A program made the translations under genes and the position numbers. 5,484 bases of DNA. Origin: Pseudomonadota bacterium. GTDB taxonomy: Bacteria; Bdellovibrionota_B; Oligoflexia; Oligoflexales; Bin106. Of this stretch, positions 1 to 4,904 are shown piece after piece; positions within the stretch are counted from its first letter, which is position 1, and every line of letters starts with the position of its first letter. The notes under the pieces are model-generated. The model did not search any database. It was not told the DNA's origin and was given only the letters and a program-made list of their open reading frames with translations. The DNA lies in contig JAPOQT010000219.1 in assembly GCA_026710525.1 (NCBI GenBank), forward strand, positions 1-5,484, in the 5' to 3' direction.

Positions 1-307
1 CTTTCGTAATTTTCTCTGCCCCCTTTTCTGAGCCAAAATACATCGACCCACTCACATCGACCATCAACACCACAGAGCGATCTCGTTCTTCTTTAAATTT
101 ACGAATATAAGGTCGTTGTGATCTAGCGGTCACTTTCCAGTCAATATGTTTGAGATCATCGCCATACACGTAAGATCGAAACTCATCAAATTCAAGACCA
201 GAACCACCAATCTTTGATTGGTAAGCTCCGTGAAGCTGAGAATCAAGTTTACGCTGGGACCATAAGGTCAGTCGTTTGATTTTTTTTCTTAACTCAGGAG
301 AAATCAT
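1..307 (-). CDS. DUF58 domain protein, N-terminal part (gene continues past the left edge)
   Basis: The reverse strand from the ATG at 307-305 reads 102 codons without a stop to the window edge, so the gene is cut by the window and not broken. It is recognised as DUF58 from the block GDDLKHIDWKVTAR (residues 49-62), which matches the family's GDD..IDW..TAR signature, and from MVDVSGSM (82-89), the DxSxS start of a von Willebrand A-like fold that can bind a metal ion. The segment GGSGLEFDEFRSY just before also fits. DUF58 proteins usually sit next to MoxR ATPases in loci with vWA and TPR membrane proteins; their biochemical role is poorly defined, with proposed parts in chaperone-like complex assembly or envelope stress. 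The gene starts 33 bases after the moxR stop, so the two are probably co-transcribed. A GAGGG at 327-323 is 15 bases from the ATG, longer than ideal, but no better in-frame start is available because an in-frame TGA lies seven codons upstream. Confidence 0.9.
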   Translation of the reverse strand, partial: MISPELRKKIKRLTLWSQRKLDSQLHGAYQSKIGGSGLEFDEFRSYVYGDDLKHIDWKVTARSQRPYIRKFKEERDRSVVLMVDVSGSMYFGSEKGAEKITK

Positions 308-340
308 AATGAGTTGATCATACCCTCAAACTTGAACGAA

Positions 341-1513
341 CTAAGGCACTGGCACAGTGGCAAGTATTTTTGAAGTAATATCCGCCACAGTCATTTCCTC
401 TGCTTCAGCTTCAAAGGATAAAACAATGCGATGATTCAGCACGTCATAGGCCATCTCTTTCACATCTGAAGGAGTCACAAAAGATCTCCCCATAAATAAA
501 GCTTGAATTTTAGCTGTTTGCTCAAGAGCAATAGAGGCCCTAGGTGAAGCACCACACAAAATCCAAGGTTTGAGTTCAGCCAACGCAAAATTTTCAGGAA
601 AGCGTGTCGCAAAAACAAGGGAAGCAATGTAACGACGAATATCGTCACTCACAAATATCTCTGTCGCCACTGATGACAACTCTTCAATCTCTTGGCGCTC
701 GATCACAGGCTTAATATTTTGCCAAATACCCTGAGCCACTCTTTTCATAATATTAACTTCATCATCTAACGTGCCATAAGTCATATTAAGTTTAAACAAA
801 AAACGATCAAGCTGGGCTTCAGGCAGTGTGTAAGTTCCTTCTTGGTCAATGGGGTTTTGGGTCGCTAGCACTAAAAACGGCGAGTCTAACTTAAACTCTT
901 GGCCGGATATTGTGACCTGTTTTTCTTGCATCACTTCAAGTAAAGCAGCTTGGACTTTTGAAGGAGCACGATTAATCTCATCGGCTAACAGCAAATGACA
1001 AAACACCGGGCCTTTTTTAATACGAAACTCACTTGTTTCATGAATAAATATCTCAGTACCAGTAATATCAGCTGGTAACAAATCAGGAGTAAATTGGATC
1101 CGATTAAAATCAAGATGACATAAGGTACCTAAAATCTTAATAGCAGTGGTTTTAGCTAAACCTGGTAATCCTTCAAGTAGTACGTGACCTCGAGCAAGTA
1201 AGGCCATAAACAACCGTTCAGCTACTTTTTTCTGACCAACAAGACCCTGATCTATCGCGGTAAAAACCTTTTGGATCTTCTCGCTACACTCACGCACTGT
1301 GTCATCGCTTAATTCTCTGCTGTGGGATCCTGATGATGATGACTCCGTCTCAGCCTGTGTCTTAGTTCCTATGTCAGCAGTCTCTTCTTGCTTTGCCCTC
1401 AGGTTATCCGTGCTTTCACTGTCACTCTCTTGCTCACTAGCTTCGGTAACATTTTTCACTGGTATCTCATCACGACGACTCACCCTGTTCTCCACTCCTT
1501 TCCGATTATTCAT
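341..1513 (-). CDS. MoxR-family AAA+ ATPase with a long Ser/Glu-rich N-terminal extension
   Basis: This encodes a MoxR-type AAA+ ATPase, a cytosolic ATP-driven remodelling protein thought to help assemble or activate partner complexes with vWA-type proteins. Numbering from the ATG at 1513 (390 residues), the motifs in order are LVGQ (91-94), Walker A GLPGLAKT (115-122), Walker B LLLADEINRA (174-183), sensor-1 ATQNP (217-221), the arginine-finger region EAQLDRF (232-238) and sensor-2 GASPRA (321-326). All catalytic elements are intact. The first 70 or so residues are rich in Ser, Glu, Thr and Lys, have no visible fold, and make the protein longer than the usual 310-330 residues. A GTG at 1528 would add five residues, but it has no ribosome binding site upstream, whereas AGGTGAG (1530-1524) lies 10 bases before the ATG at 1513, so that start is preferred. 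It is the upstream member of an operon with the DUF58 gene. I found no clear sigma70 promoter; TATTAT at 1536-1531 would start transcription inside the ribosome binding site. Confidence 0.95.
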   Translation of the reverse strand: MNNRKGVENRVSRRDEIPVKNVTEASEQESDSESTDNLRAKQEETADIGTKTQAETESSSSGSHSRELSDDTVRECSEKIQKVFTAIDQGLVGQKKVAERLFMALLARGHVLLEGLPGLAKTTAIKILGTLCHLDFNRIQFTPDLLPADITGTEIFIHETSEFRIKKGPVFCHLLLADEINRAPSKVQAALLEVMQEKQVTISGQEFKLDSPFLVLATQNPIDQEGTYTLPEAQLDRFLFKLNMTYGTLDDEVNIMKRVAQGIWQNIKPVIERQEIEELSSVATEIFVSDDIRRYIASLVFATRFPENFALAELKPWILCGASPRASIALEQTAKIQALFMGRSFVTPSDVKEMAYDVLNHRIVLSFEAEAEEMTVADITSKILATVPVP

Positions 1514-1523
1514 GTTAAACTTT

Positions 1524-1530
1524 CTCACCT
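1524..1530 (-). promoter_or_regulatory. Ribosome binding site that decides the moxR start
   Basis: On the minus strand AGGTGAG lies 10 bases upstream of the ATG at 1513. It overlaps the alternative GTG start at 1528, which has no purine-rich site of its own. This favours the 390-residue form. Confidence 0.55.
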
Positions 1531-1632
1531 ATAATAGCCATAAAATACATCTCAACTTAACGTCAAAAACTGGTCCGTTTTCTGACCATATCATATCATA
1601 AAATGACCTCATAAAATTCACCGACACGTCAC

Positions 1633-1657
1633 CAAAACATATAGTCTTCATGTTTTG
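1633..1657. repeat. 8-bp perfect inverted repeat in the divergent intergenic region
   Basis: CAAAACAT (1633-1640) and ATGTTTTG (1650-1657) are perfect reverse complements around a 9-base spacer. The element lies between the divergent moxR and 1792 genes, upstream of the predicted -35 of the rightward promoter. No T-run follows on either strand, so it does not look like a terminator. It could be an operator for a dimeric regulator; that is a guess from position and symmetry. Confidence 0.4.
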
Positions 1658-1681
1658 TAGTTCACTAAAATTAAATTTTAA

Positions 1682-1710
1682 TTGACTATTTATCAATTAT
1701 CAGGTACCAT
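1682..1710 (+). promoter_or_regulatory. Candidate sigma70-type promoter for the 1792 gene
   Basis: TTGACT (1682-1687, five of six matches to the -35 consensus) is followed after 17 bases by TACCAT (1705-1710, four of six matches to the -10). An A/T-only stretch lies just upstream (about 1668-1681), as in UP elements. Transcription would begin near 1717 and give a leader of about 75 bases before the ATG at 1792. It is the best match seen by eye, not a scored prediction. Confidence 0.45.
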
Positions 1711-1778
1711 ATTCGCCTAGTTGCTGCGTAAGTAGCATATACCTTGCCCTGTGGCATTTATAACTTGAATAACCCAAA

Positions 1779-1784
1779 TAAGGA
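1779..1784 (+). promoter_or_regulatory. Ribosome binding site that sets the 1792 start
   Basis: TAAGGA lies 7 bases before the ATG at 1792. The reading frame is open back to a TTG at 1744, but that codon has no such site and would put a polar stretch in front of the signal peptide, so 1792 is chosen. The ATG at 1795 is a second possibility. Confidence 0.6.
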
Positions 1785-1791
1785 TATTCCC

Positions 1792-2556
1792 ATGATGACA
1801 TTGAAATACATTAACCCAAAAATCATACCGTATTATCTCTATGCTGTTTTACTCTTCGGCAGTCTAACTATTAGCACCCGCGGATATTCAAACGAGTGGA
1901 TGATGATGGAGGTTCGTCATAAAGAGATTGAGTGGCAGATGCTTGAAAAAGCTGTAACAAACCCACTATATGAGTTCATGGACGTTCAACTCATAGAATT
2001 GATTAATATTAACAATCAGCCTTCCGATATTATTTTACCTGGTATTCATATGTACACCTATCGTGACAGATTCGACAACCTATTAGATCCTTATATGCCT
2101 TATGACCAGTTTTTTTACTTTGTCGAAGAAGCCCTCTCTCATTCCCTTAGGGCAAGAGAACAGGAAATAGCGACTCATTCATCTGAGCCGATTCTGTTAA
2201 TCATTTTTGATGTCAGCAAAAAAATTATTAAAATCAATCCATATATCACAAGCAACACTAACCTAGAAATTCTCGGTGAAATGGACAACGAGGATGAGAT
2301 ATATGACAAGTTTCAGACTTTTATGGCTGCCTACTTCGCCTTGGTAAAGCAGCCAAATAACCATGAGCACCTCAGTAGCTTTGACAAGGCTAAAGCCGAG
2401 ATTAACGCCCTTACTGACAACGCATTTTCCAGCATCAGTGCTTCACATGCACAAAACGCTGGTCTTGCTCCCTTGCCTTCTGTAACATTTCGAAGTGATT
2501 ATCATAATTATTATCATGGTTATGAAGATAATCGTCATAGTCATGAGTTGAGATAA
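1792..2556 (+). CDS. Putative secreted protein of unknown family with a His/Tyr-rich tail
   Basis: I do not recognise the family. The 254-residue product begins with a basic and polar stretch (MMTLKYINPK), a hydrophobic core around residues 12-27 (IIPYYLYAVLLFGSLT) and a likely signal peptidase I site near STRGYS, so it is probably exported to the periplasm or beyond. There is no lipobox cysteine and no second clear membrane segment. The mature part is acidic and amphipathic. A segment at 132-151 (EPILLIIFDVSKKIIKINPY) looks like two beta strands. The last 18 residues are rich in His and Tyr (H238, H242, H249, H251), and the DNA under them contains an imperfect repeat of ATTATCAT, so the tail may have grown by slippage; metal binding is possible but not shown. 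The start is set by TAAGGA at 1779. The next gene lies on the same strand about 75 bases on and also encodes an exported protein, so they may form a unit. Confidence 0.75.
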   Translation: MMTLKYINPKIIPYYLYAVLLFGSLTISTRGYSNEWMMMEVRHKEIEWQMLEKAVTNPLYEFMDVQLIELININNQPSDIILPGIHMYTYRDRFDNLLDPYMPYDQFFYFVEEALSHSLRAREQEIATHSSEPILLIIFDVSKKIIKINPYITSNTNLEILGEMDNEDEIYDKFQTFMAAYFALVKQPNNHEHLSSFDKAKAEINALTDNAFSSISASHAQNAGLAPLPSVTFRSDYHNYYHGYEDNRHSHELR

Positions 2557-2631
2557 TGGCTCAGCATGGCAAGTTGTGGTTTTGGCATCGTTAATACTTT
2601 TGCTTATTTAGTTTTTTTCATGAGATGTTCT

Positions 2632-3093
2632 ATGAGATGGTTACTGTTTTTTTTGATCTTTTTTATATCACAACAGTCGTTTGCTTACGATGATATCGAG
2701 GGTTTAAATATCTCGTTATCTGATATCGAGGACATTGAAGATGAAGTGCTGTCAGTGTTTTTGTCTGGCTCTCATGAGTCAATTGACTTAGACATCTTGA
2801 GCAAGGCAGGTCCATTTGAACTAGCGATCAATCCAGTCAAGGGCTCCATTTATGCCGAGGTGGATTTCATGGCTTTGGCTAGAAACAATCACAGTGACCG
2901 CGACCTAGACAAATTAAATGAAAACAACGCTAAAATAGCCTTAGTCTCATTGATAGTATTAGGTGCGATAATCGCATATAGTTACTCTCCTGAGGCTATT
3001 GCCAACAGAGAGAAAGCTCGGAGGGCTGAAGCAAAGCTTATCTGCTACCCGGTGGATGGTAAATATTACAATTGTACAAAAGATAATGATTAG
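2632..3093 (+). CDS. Small putative exported protein with one C-terminal membrane segment, unknown family
   Basis: The family is not recognised. From the ATG at 2632 the product has 153 residues. Residues 1-18 (MRWLLFFLIFFISQQSFA) form a textbook signal peptide ending in S-F-A. An acidic region follows in which the motif DIE recurs (DDIEG, SDIEDIEDE), reflecting a direct DNA repeat TGATATCGAGG. A hydrophobic stretch at 102-118 (IALVSLIVLGAIIAYSY) is a probable membrane helix, followed by a basic segment (REKARRAEAK) and a tail with two cysteines (C138, C148). This fits a type I topology with the acidic domain outside and the basic tail in the cytoplasm. The frame is open back to ATGs at 2620 and 2566. 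None has a good ribosome binding site; 2632 has a weak GAGA 6 bases upstream and gives the cleanest signal peptide. The annotated length could therefore be 153, 157 or 175 residues. Confidence 0.65.
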   Translation: MRWLLFFLIFFISQQSFAYDDIEGLNISLSDIEDIEDEVLSVFLSGSHESIDLDILSKAGPFELAINPVKGSIYAEVDFMALARNNHSDRDLDKLNENNAKIALVSLIVLGAIIAYSYSPEAIANREKARRAEAKLICYPVDGKYYNCTKDND

Positions 3094-3268
3094 TTTTTAT
3101 TTTTTGGATCTGTTGTCATCAAGTAGTGGAATACAAGCAATTATACTTGTATTCCTCATTACTATTATTCTCTGCAGAATAGATCAGGAAGAAGGTTTTA
3201 TGGATTTAAATAAAGCTGTTGCCTCTCTTGCGCAGCAACACTTCCCACAACTTAAAAGTCACTCCTAG
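3086..3268 (+). CDS. Doubtful 60-residue membrane-protein ORF
   Basis: An ATG at 3086 overlaps the end of the previous gene by 8 bases and opens 60 codons. The product would have one hydrophobic segment (IQAIILVFLITIILC, residues 17-31) and a polar tail. It has no clear ribosome binding site. Inside the frame, an ATG at 3200 has GAAGG 4 bases upstream and AGGA 9 bases upstream, so a 22-residue peptide (MDLNKAVASLAQQHFPQLKS plus HS) is an alternative. A perfect 10-bp inverted repeat (3128-3155) runs through the codons for the hydrophobic segment, which may mean that this is an intergenic regulatory stretch and not a gene. No family is recognised. Confidence 0.25.
   Translation: MISFYFLDLLSSSSGIQAIILVFLITIILCRIDQEEGFMDLNKAVASLAQQHFPQLKSHS
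3128..3155. repeat. Perfect 10-bp inverted repeat
   Basis: GGAATACAAG (3128-3137) and CTTGTATTCC (3146-3155) are exact reverse complements around an 8-base loop. No T-run follows, so a classical terminator is unlikely. It sits just after the exported-protein gene and could be an RNA stem that protects the message end, or a protein-binding site. Confidence 0.6.
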
Positions 3269-3364
3269 TTATACCTTCAGATTAGTCAGATTTTGAGAAT
3301 TCAAAATTTAAACCATACCACTCATGACGTGACACCATATTATTTTTATTTGCATTTTATAAAA

Positions 3365-3419
3365 ACACTTGCTAACTTTGAGCTTCTGATCTCAGATACT
3401 GAAGAGTTTCGGCAAGTGT
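3365..3419 (+). repeat. Nested inverted repeats in the leader of the Rpn gene
   Basis: The outer arms ACACTTGC (3365-3372) and GCAAGTGT (3412-3419) are perfect reverse complements 39 bases apart. Within the loop, TCTGA-TC-TCAGA (from about 3385) forms a second, smaller hairpin flanked by CTTC and GAAG. A T-rich run interrupted by single other bases (3422-3435) follows the outer right arm and ends 14 bases before the Rpn start codon. The shape suggests a folded 5' leader, perhaps an attenuator, but no known riboswitch class is recognised and the stem is short for its loop. Confidence 0.35.
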
Positions 3420-3449
3420 CGTTTGTTTTATTTCTTATGAGAAAATAGT

Positions 3450-4523
3450 ATGACAAATAATCAGTCTCAACAAGAAATCACCATTCCCCCAAAAGACCAT
3501 CTTGTCGATCTCATGGAAGATCTTCCCAACAAGGTTTTGATGGAAAAACCTGGAAATCAAAAGCTTTTTGTCGAAGACTTTCTATCACATATGACACAAA
3601 AACAGGTAAAAGTCTATGATGTGGAATCACTCAATACGGAAGCACTACCAGATCCTAAGGCCGTAGACGAAGTAAAACAAGGAAAATCTTCTCGTTTTGA
3701 TACCTTGGTTGCTTATCATAGAGAAAAGGGATCTAGCGGTAAAAAACATCATATGATTATAGAGTGTCAAAAGATAGTATATGAGGGATTTGATGAGAAA
3801 ATAGATCACTATGGCTGTAAGCTTCATAGCTCTGATCATAAGGTCAAAGCAGGAGAGTTTTATAACGTGATTAGTCCCACTCACGTGTTAGCGATCTTAG
3901 GAGAGAATCACCCTAAGCTTAAACATCGCAAGGAGTATATAACCCTCTTTGGCGTAGATATTCATGATTCTGATGATTCAGCATCTAGTGTTTTTCCAAA
4001 GCTCAGAAAGTGCTTGATTGAAATAAATAAGTTTGATAAAAATCCCGATGATGGTGTAGAGGACTTTACTTGCTTTGATGTTTGGATATATTTAAAGAAA
4101 CATTGTCTCAATTTAGATGCGCATAAAGTTAGATTTTTATCCACTGTACATGGAGGTAGATTTGCTAACATAACCAGATCAGTCTTAGAGATGGCTACTG
4201 ATAGGGTTTATCGGGTTCAAAAAGAGGCGGTGGACAAGGGCAGGGAAGAACAGGAGACCATCAAGGCGATGGCAGTAAAAGAAGCTGAAGCTAGGGGTGA
4301 GGTTAGAGGCGAAGCTAGAGGTGAAGCTAGAGGAGAGGCTAGAGGAGAAGCTAGGGGTGAAGCTAGAGGAAAGGCTATCGGCACTGTAGAAGGTAAAAGA
4401 GAGGTTGTGACAGCTTCTCTGAAAGCAGGGGTAAGTGAGTCATTTATTTCTAAGATAACAGGATGGTCAACCGAAGAAATAAAAGGGGTGGCTCGAGAAA
4501 TGAATCTTAAAAAGTATTTTTAA
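3450..4523 (+). CDS. Rpn-family PD-(D/E)XK nuclease (recombination-promoting nuclease / putative transposase)
   Basis: This 357-residue protein belongs to the Rpn / PDDEXK_2-type group, DNA endonucleases linked to recA-independent recombination and, in E. coli, to toxicity and phage defence. The nuclease core spans roughly residues 15-175. The visible active-site residues are D84 in RFDTLVAY and E105/Q107 in MIIECQK, the ExQ form typical of the family in place of ExK. The following EGFDEKIDHYGCKL and GEFYNVISPTHVLAIL segments also match the family layout. Residues 176-268 form a mixed linker domain. Residues 281-308 are seven ARGE-type tetrapeptides that predict a charged helix, and 309-357 form a helical tail with an HTH-like pattern (LKAGVSESFISKITGWSTEEI). 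The ATG at 3450 has only a weak GAGA 7 bases upstream. The gene looks intact. It is followed after 19 bases by a gene that copies its C-terminus. A cytosolic DNA-cleaving role is inferred from the family. Confidence 0.9.
   Translation: MTNNQSQQEITIPPKDHLVDLMEDLPNKVLMEKPGNQKLFVEDFLSHMTQKQVKVYDVESLNTEALPDPKAVDEVKQGKSSRFDTLVAYHREKGSSGKKHHMIIECQKIVYEGFDEKIDHYGCKLHSSDHKVKAGEFYNVISPTHVLAILGENHPKLKHRKEYITLFGVDIHDSDDSASSVFPKLRKCLIEINKFDKNPDDGVEDFTCFDVWIYLKKHCLNLDAHKVRFLSTVHGGRFANITRSVLEMATDRVYRVQKEAVDKGREEQETIKAMAVKEAEARGEVRGEARGEARGEARGEARGEARGKAIGTVEGKREVVTASLKAGVSESFISKITGWSTEEIKGVAREMNLKKYF
4260..4509 (+). repeat. Duplicated C-terminal coding block, copy 1
   Basis: This segment encodes IKAMAVKEAE, the ARGE repeats and the tail to MNL, and is matched by 4642-4843. 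The first 30 bases are identical. The 136 bases after the tandem repeat differ at about 15 positions by eye (about 89% identity), including 25- and 34-base identical runs. Weaker similarity extends about 45 bases further upstream. Confidence 0.9.
4290..4373 (+). repeat. 12-bp tandem repeat, seven units
   Basis: Seven in-frame units of the form GCTAGAGGNGAA, with small variations, encode ARGE ARGE-like tetrapeptides (the second unit starts with Val, the last ends in Lys). The 12-bp period keeps the frame whatever the copy number. Confidence 0.95.
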
Positions 4524-4531
4524 CCAATGAT

Positions 4532-4537
4532 AAGGAG
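4532..4537 (+). promoter_or_regulatory. Strong ribosome binding site of the C-terminal paralogue
   Basis: AAGGAG lies 5 bases before the ATG at 4543. It is the closest match to the Shine-Dalgarno consensus in the window, much better than that of the full-length nuclease, and supports independent translation of the short gene at a higher rate. Confidence 0.75.
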
Positions 4538-4542
4538 ATAAA

Positions 4543-4875
4543 ATGGGAGAAACTTTAAAAAAAACCATGGAAACAGATTCGACTCCTCCTACTTGGGCGC
4601 AAATAGAGGCAGCTGAAAAAGGAAGGCGCTACTTCGAGGGTATCAAGGCGATGGCAGTAAAAGAAGCTGAAGCTAGAGGCGAAGCTAGAGGAGAAGCTAG
4701 AGGAGAGGCTATCGGCATTGCAGAAGCCAAAAGAGAGGCTGTTACAGCTGCTCTGAAAGCAGGTGCCAGTGAGGATTTTATTTCTAAGATAACAGGATGG
4801 TCAATCAAAGAAATAAAAGGGGTGGCTCGAGAAATGAATCTTATCTTAGAATCTGTGAATGACAAATGTAGCTGA
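4543..4875 (+). CDS. Stand-alone paralogue of the Rpn C-terminal domain
   Basis: The 110-residue product lacks any nuclease core. From residue 20 it aligns with the C-terminus of the upstream Rpn protein: a weaker match in QIEAAEKGRR against QKEAVDKGRE, then near identity from IKAMAVKEAE (residue 34) through three ARGE units and the HTH-like tail (LKAGASEDFISKITGWSIKEI) to MNL. The first 19 residues (MGETLKKTMETDSTPPTWA) have no clear counterpart. It starts 19 bases after the nuclease stop with an excellent ribosome binding site, so both are probably made from one message, with the short protein possibly in excess. In E. coli, short C-terminal Rpn products made from internal starts bind and restrain the full-length toxic nuclease. 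A separate gene encoding such a domain could do the same here; that is inference. The alternative is a truncated duplicate under decay, although its frame is intact. Confidence 0.75.
   Translation: MGETLKKTMETDSTPPTWAQIEAAEKGRRYFEGIKAMAVKEAEARGEARGEARGEAIGIAEAKREAVTAALKAGASEDFISKITGWSIKEIKGVAREMNLILESVNDKCS
4642..4843 (+). repeat. Duplicated C-terminal coding block, copy 2
   Basis: This is the partner of 4260-4509. It is 48 bases shorter, exactly four 12-bp units, and otherwise aligns without gaps. Sequence similarity stops abruptly after ATGAATCTTA in both copies. Confidence 0.9.
4672..4707 (+). repeat. 12-bp tandem repeat, three units
   Basis: Three in-frame units (GCTAGAGGCGAA, GCTAGAGGAGAA, GCTAGAGGAGAG) encode ARGEARGEARGE. 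They are the same repeat as at 4290-4373 with four fewer copies. Confidence 0.95.
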
Positions 4876-4904
4876 TATCTAAGTGGCCGTCATTTCATCT
4901 ACCT

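Noticed and set aside
1299..1601. Plus-strand ORF of 100 codons opposite the moxR 5' end
   Set aside because: It is the antisense of the Ser/Glu-rich MoxR extension, low in complexity, with no ribosome binding site and no family resemblance.
2999..3085. Upstream extension of the 60-codon ORF back to an ATG at 2999
   Set aside because: This part overlaps the basic tail of the exported-protein gene in another frame and has no ribosome binding site.
3329..3363. Sigma70 promoter for the Rpn gene using GTGACA as -35
   Set aside because: No -10-like hexamer lies at 16-18 bases; TATAAA at 3358 is 23 bases away.
3645..3884. Minus-strand ORF inside the Rpn gene
   Set aside because: It is antisense to the conserved nuclease core with its catalytic residues and has no supporting signals.
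3962..4171. Minus-strand ORF inside the Rpn gene
   Set aside because: It is a shadow of the linker region of the nuclease, without a ribosome binding site or recognisable product.
4290..4707. Repeats that could suggest a CRISPR array
   Set aside because: The units are 12 bp, directly adjacent without spacers, and in frame with coding sequence, so they are protein repeats.
4629..4865. Minus-strand ORF with Ala/Ser/Pro/Leu repeats
   Set aside because: It is the antisense reading of the ARGE tandem repeat in the paralogue; the sense frame is homologous to the Rpn C-terminus.
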